Source: Lamellibrachia luymesi (taxonomy: Eukaryota > Annelida > Polychaeta > Sabellida > Siboglinidae). Taken from it: 64,000 nt of DNA. The stretch's first letter is position 1. Every line of letters begins with the position of its first letter. A program made the translations under genes and the position numbers. Location of the stretch: positions 225,221-289,220 of the forward strand of contig SDWI01000149.1 in assembly GCA_009193005.1 (NCBI GenBank), given 5' to 3'. The notes beneath the pieces are model-generated. The model was not told the DNA's origin, did not search any database, and was given only the letters and a program-made list of their open reading frames with translations. Positions 1-11,077 of this stretch are shown here, in pieces.

Positions 1-65
1 AGTCTTTACTGCAATTACGCACAAACCTGTGACATCATAGACATTCTATGCAGAATACGATATGC

Positions 66-359
66 TTAGGAACCTGAGCTCAGAGGCAAAACAGAATCAT
101 TAAGCATAATCGTGAACAGGGACGCGCAAAAGTCATTATCAGAACGAAGGACAACCAAAGATTTATGGTGGAAATGCAATTTGGAATGTCTTGTATATTT
201 TTTTCGCAAGGTAGCTATAGTTTCAGATGTTGTGATGGGGTGTTGATTCCAGACCCTAGGTGCCCAAGTTAAGCTTAGTTCTAGGAACAACAAGTTTTTG
301 TTCAATGGATGACTTGAGCTGCCTAGGGATATTTGAAAGATGCTAAGGTGTCTTATCAA
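66..359 (-). mobile_element. Possible LINE reverse-transcriptase C-terminal remnant
   Basis: An open stretch of 97 codons without a proper ATG contains APRVWNQHP followed by TIATLRKKYTRH. The spacing resembles the RVWNSLP...FK..L motif at the end of many non-LTR retrotransposon reverse transcriptases. No catalytic motif is present and no neighbouring LINE sequence could be joined to it, so the call is weak. Confidence 0.25.
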
Positions 360-520
360 CCAGTTTTAATCCTTGCAATTGAAGGAAAATATCTGAACAA
401 TCCAAGGCAGCAGTCCATTAACAAGGTCTAAACTGTTTTTGATTGAATAAATTAGTATTTACCATGTATGAATAATTGTATGTATATTTGTCCTTCGCAT
501 GAGTCTAACACCTTGACCGC

Positions 521-722
521 CCAAAATGTGTTTTTAATCAACCACTATTTAAAAAAAATAATTTAACTATTATCTGTTTAATTTGATATTCAAAAACAGA
601 TCATGGTCAAATGATAAGTTTGATATTCAAAAACAGATAATGGTCAAATAGTAAGTTTGATATTAAAAAACAGATAACGACCAAATGATATTACAAACTG
701 TGGTTCATTAAAACACATTTTG
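521..722. repeat. Inverted-repeat element, family A, copy 1
   Basis: The left arm reads CCAAAATGTGTTTTTAATCA and the right arm reads GGTTCATTAAAACACATTT, its approximate reverse complement. Inside are three imperfect units built on a TTTGATATTCAAAAACAGAT core. Homology to the copies at 27871 and 32171 extends about 80 bp past the right arm, so the arms may be subterminal. Confidence 0.6.
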
Positions 723-961
723 TTGATCAAGATATAGCCATATAAATACTACATAACATGATTTTACGATAACAAAATTACAAGACTTTGTACCTCTAAA
801 CATTCATTATATTCACACAGCCTTTGTGTTGTTGACAGGTTAATTTGAGCCTCAAAAGCATTACGCAGAGCTTAATGTGTTAAACATCACCCGACTGATT
901 TATAGGAATTGTTTTCTCAAGGACATGATAATTTTTGACACTCTGTACCTGTGACACTTAC

Positions 962-1114
962 TATGTCTCCCAGGGCGGCGTACAGTTCAGGCCGCATTGG
1001 AATGAAGAGTTCATCACCAATGTACGTCCACTGCTTTGGCATCACATCGTGAATATGTTGGTAGAAAAGTTCCAATGTTATTCCAAGGTTTTTGTTATTC
1101 GACGGATTTTCTTC
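962..1114 (-). CDS. JmjC-like gene, coding exon 3
   Basis: The exon starts after CATCTGTAG and ends before the consensus donor GTAAGT (961-956). Its 51 codons are in phase 0 on both sides and include DVMPKQWTYIGDELFIPMRP. No convincing next exon is visible between 961 and 1, so the rest of the domain lies outside the window. Confidence 0.75.
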
Positions 1115-3853
1115 CTACAGATGGGATCATTCGATGAACGTATTAATGCTAAGACCAAATGGTAACATGTTTAAGATATCATTTACCACATACATAATAT
1201 AGCATTCTTGTTCTACTTTGTACTTATTATAATTCTACCTAGTTCTCCATTTACTGTACATACACATTGTAAACAGTACAATGAAACTGATTTTTAAATG
1301 TGTTATTTGACAATTAAAGTTAACTACATTCTTAGATGTCCAAACAATTTTGCACATAACAACTAATGTCCCAGAAGTGATATGACATTAATGGATTAAT
1401 TTGTATTAACTGTCATACTCTAAATGGTAACATAATAAAACAGAGGTGTAGTACTGTCTACCAAACAGAGTGTACTGGTGTATCAAACAATGCATGCATG
1501 TATGTGTATCAGAGTGTGTGCATGGGTTCCAGAGTGTGTACATATGTATCAAATATAGTGTACATATGTACCAGAGTTAAAAAGCACTTAACAAGGTTGC
1601 CTACACCCATCTGTTGCTACTGAAATTATACAAGATGCAATTTTCTTGCACAGCTCATTTGAACATGTCATGTGTTAAACTGTGAAAAAACTAACATCAA
1701 CTGCTTTCATGGTTGCCTTTTCTTTGCCATACTTCCTGGCATAGTAATGCCCAGTCCATTTAGCTGCCGGCCACTTAGGGATCACGTCTGTAATGAGCAC
1801 AGGCCTACAACACAAAACATGTTTGTGTAGCGCATGCTCAGTCAAAGAACATGTTTGTGTAGCGCATGCTCAGTCAAAGAACATGTTTGTGTAGTGCATG
1901 TGCAGTCAAAGAACATGTTTGTGTAGCGCATGCTCAGTCAAAGAACATGTTTGTGTAGTGCATGCTCAGTCAAAGAACATGTTTGTGTAGTGCATGCTCA
2001 GTCAAAGAACATGTTTGTGTAACGCATGCTCAGTCAAAGAACATGTTTGTGTCGCATGCAGACTTGGGATCAGTTACATGACATCAATTCCAATTCCATA
2101 CCAATTACAAATACCAATTCCAGTTACACCTCAAAAATACCAATTCCAATTATCAATTTTATATCAAAGTAAAAGTATGTGAACAGAGCAACTAATAGAC
2201 ATATACAATGCCATAAAATCATCCATTTTAGAGCAGCTTTATCTAATTTCTGCATATTATAGTACATAATGGAAAGACTGATTATCTAGAACAAATAATT
2301 TGAGTTAAACAATTATGTGATGGAATTGAACAAGTAATTGAAAAGCAATTGAAAATACCAATTACATTTTCACCAATTCCAGTTACTTTTAATACAAAAA
2401 ATTTCCAATGTAATTGACCCCAAGTCTGGTTTCAAATGACTGGTAGCATGCTCAGTCAAAGAACATGTTTGGGTTCATGCGGTTATCATGTATCAGAGGT
2501 GATTGCACACATATTGCTGGAGTTGTCTGTTTGATGCCTCAATTTGTCTTCACATTAGTATTCAGTCTCTTTTAATCGTAAGCTTGCTATTCACTGGTTT
2601 GGTATAGTTTATTTTTATTTTTTTTTATTCTTTATAAGAGCAATTCTAAACCTTTGCTAACATCAGAACAGGTAATCGAAACAGTCAATTCTTCAAACAG
2701 ATAAGGGAACTATTTCACTGCATGTAAGATTGAATATGAATACAACGATGGTACGTCAAGTCGGTGAAACATTCAGAATAACACAACAGAGAAGAATGTG
2801 GTGTGTCCATCTTATCAAATAATACAAACTAAAATAATACACTGACAGATTTCAGGTCAATTACAGTGTAACTGAAATGCCAATTCCAATTCTGGAGTTG
2901 TAATTGGTGTTTTGTTTTTAAAAGTAAATGGAATTGGTGAAAATTTTCAATTACTTTTTCAATTACATCATGTCACTTTTTAACTCTAACTTTAACTAAA
3001 ATTATACACTACTGATAATCATCGCGTCAATCAAATATAATATATTGTGTATATCATATTTGCTTGCCATTATGTTATGTACCATAATATGTAGAAATTA
3101 AATAAAGCTGCTCTAAAATAGATGCTATTTTTTGGCGTTGAGTACGTCTGTGATTGCTCTGTTTACAAAGCTTATATTTCGATATAACTGGAACTTGTAC
3201 TTCGTAGTTGGAATTAATATTTTTGAGGTGGAACTAGTATTTGTAATTGGTGTGTAATTGGAATGTAACTGACCCCAAGTCTCCTGTCAGGTGCCTTAGA
3301 ATTATTACAAGGCTTGAGAATAATTAAAATATGTCTCAGATTCTTACCATTTGCCATCATACACATCGCGAAACTCCTGCAGACTCAGATTTGCCCTTCG
3401 ATCGATGCCATACACAGAGTAGTTGAAGCTGTACTTCTTCATGTTACGCAGGCGAATGCGCTGGACTTGCTTAAAGTCAAGACTGAATTTCTTGTGCAGT
3501 GATGCAGAGTTGGGGTCTGTGAGCGGCACCTCTCCCTTTTGTTTCCTGCGCTCTTGTGGCAGCCCACTTTCCTCAAGGAGATGTACTATCGACGTGCGAG
3601 CTGTAGGTTGTGACAAGCGTTTCACTGTAGCAACAATGAAGGCTGCGCCTCGAACGATTTCATCCCAGTATGCAGAGGACAGAAACCCAGCAAGAAATAT
3701 CACAACACTCAGCAGGAGAATCACTTGCAAGCCGTGATTTGCAAAAAAGTCTAGTTTTGAGTGAGATTTCATTTCTGCCGTCTTCGTTGACTTCTGACCA
3801 GCGCTGCCATTGCTGGATTTGTGATTAGAATGTTTTTGACCATGCCTCGTCAT
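962..3853 (-). CDS. Membrane-anchored JmjC/cupin-like protein, first three coding exons (partial)
   Basis: Three exons (3853-3348, 1804-1696, 1114-962) join in frame with compatible phases (2, 0, 0) to give 256 residues, and the gene continues past the left edge. Residues 1-40 are polar and basic, residues about 41-63 form one hydrophobic segment without a cleavable-signal look, so a type II signal anchor is inferred. The exon 1/2 junction reads DGKWPVLITDVIPKWPAAKW, followed by HYYARKYG. This is the typical entry of JmjC/cupin_8 proteins (PVLI.....WPA..W....YY...YG). The HxD iron-binding motif has not been reached, so activity cannot be judged. Membrane-tethered or lumenal JmjC proteins are known (for example JMJD8 in the ER), but I cannot assign an orthologue. 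An alternative is another cupin-fold protein without hydroxylase activity. The next gene upstream is CMIP, on the same strand, with a 9.7-kb gap. Confidence 0.75.
1696..1804 (-). CDS. JmjC-like gene, coding exon 2
   Basis: The acceptor TTGTGTTGTAG precedes base 1804, and the first G completes the split Trp codon. The exon encodes 36 further residues, starting PVLITDVIPKWPAAKW. The donor after GAT is GTTAGT, weaker than usual. A 32-bp minisatellite begins about 12 nt upstream of the acceptor. Confidence 0.8.
1818..2056. repeat. Minisatellite, 32-bp unit
   Basis: About 7.5 near-identical copies of a 32-bp unit containing GTTTGTGTAGCGCATGCTC. It lies in intron 2... upstream of exon 2 of the JmjC-like gene and reaches to about 12 nt from its acceptor. 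One further unit fragment survives at 2452-2471, beyond an inserted MITE. Confidence 0.9.
2060..2427. mobile_element. hAT-like MITE, family B, copy 1
   Basis: The terminal inverted repeats are AGACTTGGGATCAGTTACA and TGTAATTGACCCCAAGTCT. The interior is AT-rich and made of CCAATTCCAATTA-like words, with no coding capacity. It interrupts the 32-bp minisatellite: unit remnants with GCATG lie on both sides. Confidence 0.7.
2847..3282. mobile_element. hAT-like MITE, family B, copy 2
   Basis: Similar to copy 3 at 44650 over its full length in the same orientation, including the shared words CCATAATATGTAGAAATTAA and AATAAAGCT(G/A)CTCTAAAATAG. The right TIR is intact (TGTAACTGACCCCAAGTCT); the left one is degraded. 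It lies in intron 1 of the JmjC-like gene, ending 66 nt from the exon 1 donor. Confidence 0.7.
3348..3853 (-). CDS. JmjC-like gene, coding exon 1
   Basis: The ATG at 3853 opens a 168-codon stretch ending in the first two bases of a Trp codon at the donor GTAAGA (3347-3342). It encodes the basic N-tail, the membrane segment (about residues 41-63) and a stem region ending LSLQEFRDVYDGKW. The antisense strand also has open frames here, but only this frame joins to exon 2. Confidence 0.8.
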
Positions 3854-4650
3854 TGCAATGAGTCAATGGGTGTTACGGCTGCAAACAATTTAGCGCATGC
3901 TAACATTTGAAAAACATAAATAGGTAGCACTTTGTCATAAAACTCATATCAAAATGATGAGATTCAGGGGTCCAGACTGTGTTTATTTTTTTGAAAATCA
4001 AAATACTGAGGCTACAGAAAAATAAAACTACACTTCCAGTGGCAGTATATTTAACTTTGGCCTTGCCCTTGGTTGCCTTGGCTTTAGCTTGCCTTTACTA
4101 GGCTTTAGTTACAGCCTTTGCTGTTTCCAAAATTGAATTTTTTTTTCAAAAATACAATAAAATTATACTTCAAAATTATTATTTATATACAACTGTTGCA
4201 AATTATGCGTTATAAAGGGGAAGAAAATTCAGAACTGTAATACATACTTGGTGGAAATTCTTTTTCAATGTCTGCGCAATGTTATGGCACTACACGTCCA
4301 CGTGGCACGGTATGAGAAATCCGCGCGAAATTAAATGTCGGCGGCGCCGAAACGCATCGGTGAATATATATTATTATACCGATACATGTATATTAGCATA
4401 GACCACTGGGATCCAACATGATAATATAATATACATGCATATATACATAATTATATGCACATACAGACAGTGTTAATATAAGTCTGCTTGCATAATTATT
4501 TTACCGAAACGTTTTACCAACCAAAACGCAATCGTCGACAAGCAATCCTGCCTCCTCTCGGATAGCTTTGTAGTATTAGCCTCGATTATCCATGCTCCAC
4601 GATGTGGCGCCACCATTTGTCACTTTCGCGATAGCCTGGTGGAATTAGAC
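3854..4650. other. 5' flank of JmjC-like gene
   Basis: No gene is seen. This should hold the 5' UTR and promoter of the minus-strand gene starting at 3853. A locally GC-rich stretch near 4290-4360 (CACGTCCACGTGGCACG, then GGCGGCGCCGAAACG) is the best promoter candidate. The remainder is AT-rich with short TATA-like runs. Confidence 0.3.
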
Positions 4651-4720
4651 CGTAATTAGTGTTCTCATCATCATCAGCATCATCTCAGCCATTTTCAGGG
4701 CGAAGGCCTCCCAAACTAGT
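4651..4720 (-). mobile_element. 3' end of RTE-like LINE, left part of a split copy
   Basis: On the minus strand this reads through TTGGGAGGCCTTCGCCCTGA and GAAAATGGCTGAGATGATGC into a run of GATGATG. It matches in style the 3' ends of RTE-like elements, which end in GATGATGATG repeats. It fits as the continuation of the fragment at 5688-6500, from which it is separated by the inserted plus-strand LINE. Confidence 0.55.
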
Positions 4721-5687
4721 ACTATGATTTGGAGGATGACATATCTAGCAAAGTACTCAAATTTGCAGATGACACAAAAGTATTCAGAAAGGTTACTAAT
4801 GATACAGATAACCAAAGTTTACAGGATGATCTGGAAAAATTAGTTAAATGGTCAGAAAAATGGCAAATGTTATTCAATTTTGGGAAGTGTAAATGTATAC
4901 ACATAGGACATGGAAATATGGACGAGGAATATAAAATGGGGGATGCTGTACTAGGTAGAACCACACAAGAAAAGGATTTAGGAGTAACATTTAATGCTGA
5001 CATGAAAGTTTCAGAGCAATGTGGGATTGCTGCTTCGAAAGGAAATCAAATTCTAGGGCTAATTAGGAGAACTATCACGTATAAGGAGAAACATCTAATT
5101 GTACCCCTGTACAAAGCAATAGTTAGACCACATTTGGAATATTGTATTCAAGCATGGAGGCCATATCGTAAAAAAGACATAGATAAGCTAGAAAGAATAC
5201 AACGAAGAGCAACTAAGATGATTCCAGAATTAAGAGACCTTAGTTACGAAAGTCGCTTATTACAATGTGGTTTGACAACACTAGAGACCAGGAGACTAAG
5301 AGGAGACCAAATAGAAGTGTTTAAAATAGTGAACGGTTATGATGATGTTGATAGGAATATGTTCTTCAAACTTAAAGAAGGCAGTAGAACCAGAGGACAC
5401 AAAGCAGCATTAGTTAAGGAGCAGTGTAGGTTGGACATGAGAAAGTACTCTTTCTCACAGAGGGTGATAAATGAATGGAACAAACTGCCAAATGATTGTG
5501 TTAATGCTAGTAGTGTGAATATGTTTAAAAATAGAATTGACAGATATCTGATAAGGGCAGGCTACACATAGATGAGAAAATTGTTGGACTCTCTATAAGC
5601 CAATGGCTTCCTTGTCCACTTGCCATCTGGAACTTGTTGTTCGAGATGGCAATCTTGTTAAATCTTGTTAAATCTATTTACTTCTGT
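4721..5687 (+). mobile_element. 5'-truncated CR1/Jockey-like LINE with reverse-transcriptase C-terminal half
   Basis: An open frame (4729-5571, no genuine ATG) encodes about 280 residues of a non-LTR reverse transcriptase. It starts at the end of the palm: VLKFADDTKVF is the catalytic F-A-D-D motif. The thumb follows (KDLGVTFNADMKVS, LYKAIVRPHLEYCIQAW, KLERIQRRATKMI) and the terminal VINEWNKLP..C motif. The stop is followed by a 110-nt 3' tail ending in repeats of AAATCTTGTT. The frame is intact, so the insertion may be recent. The endonuclease and finger domains are missing by 5' truncation, as is usual for target-primed reverse transcription. Homologous 3' tails lie at 8612, 17430 and 52315. 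Confidence 0.88.
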
Positions 5688-6500
5688 CCTGTGCCGTTCT
5701 CATCCATGCCATGCCAGCAAACTTTACAATTTCATCTCTCCATCTAGTTTTCCATCTATTAGAGCCATTATTATGTGTCCCGCCCATCTCCATTTCTTGA
5801 TTTGACCTTGTTTTATGATATCCTGGATTTTAGTTTGCTCCCTGATCCATTTGCTCTTGGTAATTTCTAGCATACATTTTTCCATGCTTCATAATATTAT
5901 TAGTGTTGTTCTAAGTTTTTGTTCAATTTTTTTTTCATTACCCAAGTCTGCACCATATGTTATAGATGGTAATATACATTAATCAAAGACTCTACGTTTC
6001 AGGCATATTGGCATGTTACTCTTCATAATGTCATTAAATTTTCCGATGGCACTCCACCCAGTTTGGGTTCTCCTTCTAACTTCTTCTAAATGGCTGTAAT
6101 CTGTTTTACAAATAGTCCTAGATATATAAACCTGTCAATTGTTTCTATATCATCAACTTTAATTTGTTTGACTTTAGCATAACTGTTGAACATGACTTTT
6201 GTCTTTTTCATGTTGATTCTTAACCCAATCTTGTTACTTTCTTTGTTGAGCTCATTTAACATTTCATCTAGTTCTTCAATCTGCATTGTTTGTGATAAGT
6301 ATGATATCATCAGCAAAGCGCAGATGGCTCAGATGATCACTGTTTATGTTGATTCCCTTTCTATCCCAGTTTAACCTCCTGAAGATTCCTTCTAGGGCAG
6401 CATTAAATAATTTAGATGAGACAGTGTCCCCCTGTCTCATAGGAGATCATTATTACGTTTCTTTGGTCTGGATTCCTGGACATTTTTTTCTATAATTTTC
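5688..6500 (-). pseudogene. RTE-like LINE reverse transcriptase fragment
   Basis: The minus strand encodes, with frameshifts, RFADDIILI (catalytic motif), then NKIGLRINMKKTKVMFNS, LEEVRRRTQTGWSAIGKF, ITYGADLG, IKKWRWAGH and WRDEIVKFAGMAWMRTAQD. This succession is characteristic of RTE-type endonuclease-reverse transcriptases. Several stops and frame changes show it is dead. The 3' end is displaced to 4651-4720 by the LINE inserted at 4721-5687. Confidence 0.8.
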
Positions 6501-8150
6501 TTCGAAATTTCACAGAACATTTAACCTCTATTAACACACATGCTCTGTGAAATTCGAGAAAATGACATACATGTACATCATTAAAAAAGTGCATCAAAAC
6601 CTGATACCCCTAAATTTTTTGCTAAATTTAGAAATATTGGTGTGTTCTGCAGAATTGGCAGTGTAGTCATATGCGAGCGGTCCATGTCTGTTCATTGGCA
6701 TCAAAATGAACGATATAATGAAGTAGTACGGAAAACATTAACTTTACTAACATATCCAATGTTAAAGTGCTCAGAAAAAATCACACATTATATGGAATCA
6801 TAACTTTCCCTGTTCCTGAATCCAAAATCTGGGCAAACATACAGTTTAACCCATCTGTTAAGAATACAATTTTATAAGCAAATACAATACATACAAAACA
6901 ATTCTTAACTTCAATAAAATAAAGCGGAATTACTATTTAATACTGTGTTCATTTTGTTTTCCATACAGCCACCAGCTTTGGTGTGTCACCACTAGCATTG
7001 CAGCAGAGGAGTAGAAACTTGTTTCAGCCTCAATGTCTTTCCTCAATTAAATTTTTTTACTCGTCTCATTTCAGTTGATGGTGAAATCTTCAGATAAACT
7101 ATTAAATTATTTTGGACCAGTAAAAATAAAAATAAAAACGTGCAAAAGTGGTTCGGCTCTATATACTATAGCATAAGGCTATTCATACATTACGGAGTTA
7201 CCTGATCGAACGATCAAAGTAAATTGTTTCGATGATTTTAACAAAAGTATGCACTCTTTCATTACACCGCCTGCTTAAACTTAAACTCACTTAAACAATT
7301 CACACACTACAAATCTGAATATTAACAAACCTGATTGGCGATGGGATAAATTAATTGAGTGAGGAGGAAATTTTAAAAGGCTAATGCAACACATGGTGAT
7401 CAACACACTTCTTGGTTACTTGTAAATTATCATAATAAGTTTGTACTTAATCTAAGCAAAACTGCTCTAAGAATGAAACTACGTCCACTGACCTTCATAG
7501 CCCCGTTGCCTGCCAACAACACGCGTCCATGAAAGGGGACGTTTTGGTGTTTGAGTGCCAGTATAAAGTAATCAGCTGAACTAAATCATTGTCACTCGGT
7601 CGTAGCCTGCTAAATAAAACCTATAGATCGTGGCTGCATATTGTGATTACTGTTATGCAGTAAAATAAACAAACAAAATAAATGCGATGCGAATGCAAAG
7701 TAAGCCTAATAAGTTTAGCCTTTATCGAGACTACTGTTCTATCAGGTCCAGGAAGTGGAACTGGAAGCAATCAACTACATGTCATTGTAGTCTAAAGTAA
7801 ATATACGACTGTTAATTTACTAGTTACGTGACACGATAAAACATGGACCAACTATGCAATAATTAAGTGAACCCTCTGTCTATACAAGTATAATATTGGC
7901 AGCATACTGTTACGCGACAAAGATATGTCGAAAAATCCTTCCGGGTTTGTTGCCTGGCTCCTGGCCCACCGGATGGCGCCACTGTTCTGGTCGGTGCGTG
8001 TTTTCATTCTGGCATTTGCCGCCATCACGGACGAGAAGCGCTGGCCAGAATCAAAACACACCGTCGCATTATAACCAATCTCACTAGGCAGCGATAATGT
8101 GAAAACTAATACCCCTGTACCATCGTGTAATTGAACTAATGTACGACAGA
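6501..8150. other. Intergenic sequence, no gene recognised
   Basis: AT-rich sequence with no similarity I can name. A minus-strand open stretch at about 7488-7580 reads DYFILALKHQNVPFHGRVLL and has an AG before it and GTCAGT after it, so it could be a stray exon. It joins to nothing and is not called. Confidence 0.3.
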
Positions 8151-8154
8151 GCGC

Positions 8155-8485
8155 CAAATCATTTGAATTACGGCCCACTTGCTGTTTTGGTCGACGTGTT
8201 TCTGGGAACCAGAAGGCTGAGCCTGCCGAGACGCGCCCGCGCCCAAACTTTGAAGTCACAAAGAACGTTTGCCGGAAACTCCTACTATTTCCCGTCCGAC
8301 CAGTGACGACGGGTCCATAACCAATTAAAATTTCCCGTATGCGAGCCCCGTAGATTCCACCAAGCAATACTATTAGTTAATCAATAACCTAAAATTCAGT
8401 GTTTCAACAGGTCGATCTGCCTCGATACTGATGTAGTCAGAAACCCCTGGCGGCGAGGGTGATTATAACAAGTGAAATATCTTTG
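8155..8485. repeat. Dispersed repeat family C, truncated copy
   Basis: Shares long blocks in the same order and orientation with 18598-18870: TTTCTGGGAAC, GCGCCCAAACTT, TCCGACCAG, ACGACGGGTCCA, GTGTTTCAACAGGT, TACTGATGTAGTCAGAA and CCCCTGG. The left inverted arm present in the other copy is missing here. The 171-codon minus-strand ORF overlapping it is not matched by the second copy and looks accidental. Confidence 0.75.
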
Positions 8486-8611
8486 GTAGAAGAGCTATTA
8501 CAATTCGTGGCAGATGGCATTATTTGTTCCGATGTTACCCGAAATGCCCTTTAGACACGTGTATATTAATAATTTCCTTCATTCTAATAATTCATGGTTC
8601 AAATGATTACT

Positions 8612-8790
8612 TTTAACAAGATTCCCATGCAAAGGCAAAGTTACAACCCCAGTCCCAGATGACAACTGGACAAGGTTTATCAAGAGTCCAACAATTGTTC
8701 ATCTGTGTGTAACCTGCACGTGTGAGATATTTGTCAATTTTGTTTTTAAACATTCAAGCTGGGTCGATGCTAGCATTTACATGGAATGTA
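8612..8790 (-). mobile_element. CR1/Jockey-like LINE 3' tail, truncated copy
   Basis: The minus strand reads TGCTAGCATCGACCC, AAAAACAAAATTGACAAATA, TGCAGGTTACACACAGATGA and TTGGACTCTTGATAAACC. These correspond to the last residues and 3' UTR of the LINE at 4721-5687. Only about 180 bp remain. Confidence 0.75.
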
Positions 8791-8799
8791 CAACATTAT

Positions 8800-10905
8800 T
8801 TTTCTAACGTTGACTAAATCCCCTCATTGTGTATACATTATATTCCATCATGTTTAATTTTCTTTATTAAAACGCAATGCTCTTTACAGTGTTAATTTGA
8901 TAATTTCCAGTTTGGATTGAAATTTATGTGTACGTTTTATACAGCCTATCACTGTTGATCCATAACTGTATCATTACCGACTATAAAAAAAAATTAATAT
9001 TGTATAACTAGTTAACAGTAATACAATCTCTTGCTATGAATACAGACTCAACATGGCACATCAAAAAGAAGAAGGCAAATGTCTTACAGCTTAGATTACA
9101 ACTATCACCTGATAGATTATGTTAGTTGAGAACTTGTGGTGTAAACAGTATGCACAGCAGGATGGTCGACAGCCTATGAATTACATAAATACCGACCAGT
9201 TGATAAGACACCTTTATTAAGAATAGATATTCCATATGTGGCACATGTTCTGTCTGTTGATTTGCCAGCTGATGATGACGTGTACACTTCAACAACTTAC
9301 AACTGTCACGTCACACGCGTGGTAGACCTCCACCACCACTGCAACTGTCATCAACTATTGCGTACATCAAACATAAGAAGCATCATTATTAAATAATCTG
9401 CAGTCAAGCACACTGTTTACACAAACAACTCAATACAGTGTTTGCAGCGTGCAAACATTGTACACAACACATGTAAAGGAGACGAGGAAAACATCCAATA
9501 TCCCCACCTATATAAATCTTTGTACAATACATTCGTAATTGTGCATCAGTGTATGTAACACATACACTTTGCTAACTACCACTACGAAGAGTAATTCACC
9601 GAGACACCATTGGCCTATTTCACCGACATATTTACAATCTTATAAACATGATCGATATCATAAAATCCGTTTTACTCATAATGTAATGGACTGCGAAAAC
9701 GGATCTCATGATACGTAGCTCTGTGGTGTGAAAAACTATTTTACGATGCAAATTACGCTTGGATGATGGCGAATTATGTGTAGCTTTTGTTTCCTTGTAA
9801 GCGCTATACTTTTTTAATGAAAAAAAACACTTGTTAACAATTATAGACAATAGATGACGTTAAGGATGAAGACACAGCTTGCAAACTTTGTCTTAGTGAA
9901 ACAGGCCATAAGTGTTGATAGAGAATTGTTCCACTGTTGAAGTAGCTTATCACCTGCAGATACTGGTGTGCTTGTCCATGACAGACTAGACTGACAACGT
10001 AAAATGTGTACACTCCAATCAAACTAATCAAGTTTCCGAAAATAAATTATATAATGGCGCACTACTGGCGCCTACTCATGTTTTGTTTGATAGATATACA
10101 GTCAAAACTATTCGCAAAGTTCACCATTTCTTGCTGGAATGCTGGCATTCGTATTGCACCAATAGCAACCTGTTATGACACGAACGTTTCCTAGCAGTTT
10201 CCAATAGAATTCTTAGAGCATTTTGTATATCTCAGATGTACAACAAATCCCAGTTTATGATAGCTTATGTTTGTGTACACTCATAATATGCAAACAAAGT
10301 ATCTGTTATACATGAATATGTTCACATACATTCTGTACACATATACGCTACATATTTCATACACATAAGACACATAAGGTGCAACAACGCGTCGGGCAGA
10401 ATTCGCACGACCAACTGCACAAATACTGTGTCACACACATACTCGTAGAAACTGGCGTTAACTACTGTAGAATAAGCTCTTTGGGTTAACTAAAAGCCAG
10501 TTAGCTTGAACTAAAAACTGCATCAAATGCAATAGGGTCAAGTCTTCACATAACACAATCTTTATAATATAGCGCGGAACGTTGCATGAGTAACTGCAGC
10601 TTCCGAGGCACTGGCAGAAAAAACACCACAAGAGAGTCTCTGGCAATGCAAGCGGAGTGTGATCAAATGACTAGATACACATTTATTGCAACTTGCTCCT
10701 AATAAACATGAAATATTCCTGGAAAGTCTTTCTGATGATGCTGGTTAGACATTCCTAGCGCACACCACATCAGATGTTTTGGAAAGTGTCTGTGGATAAG
10801 CCGCAAGTGCATCTGTACAAGGCATCTGTACTGTCCTAGCTCATATGCACAAGGAGCATCCGACTTCACGCCAACTTTGTTGGTTCATCGAACTATGATC
10901 AATTA
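8800..10905. other. Intergenic sequence, no feature recognised
   Basis: AT-rich, no repeats longer than microsatellites and no exon with both a convincing reading frame and splice sites. The short ORFs here show no recognisable motif. Confidence 0.3.
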
Positions 10906-10910
10906 ACATA

Positions 10911-11077
10911 CAGTGGACTCTCACTATAAGGAACATTTCAGGACTTGGTCAAACTGTTCCATATATCTGATGCTCCTTATATCCATGGGCACTGAAAATA
11001 GCGCAGATCAGAATAGGGAATTGGAAGTTCTTCCTTGTTCCTTACATTAGGAATACTTATAGTGAGATTCCATCATA
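10911..11077. mobile_element. Tigger/pogo-like MITE
   Basis: The left end CAGTGGACTCTCACTATAAG follows a TA dinucleotide, and the right end is its imperfect inverse (CTTATAGTGAGATTCCATC) followed by ATA. The CAGTGGA(C/A)TCTC start and TA target are characteristic of Tc1/mariner superfamily Tigger/pogo elements. At 167 bp it cannot code for a transposase. Confidence 0.7.

Noticed and set aside
7488..7580. Open stretch DYFILALKHQNVPFHGRVLL with AG and GTCAGT borders
   Set aside because: It joins to no neighbouring exon on either side and has no recognisable family; probably chance.
7852..8367. 171-codon minus-strand ORF
   Set aside because: The related repeat copy at 18598-18870 does not keep this frame and no domain is recognisable.
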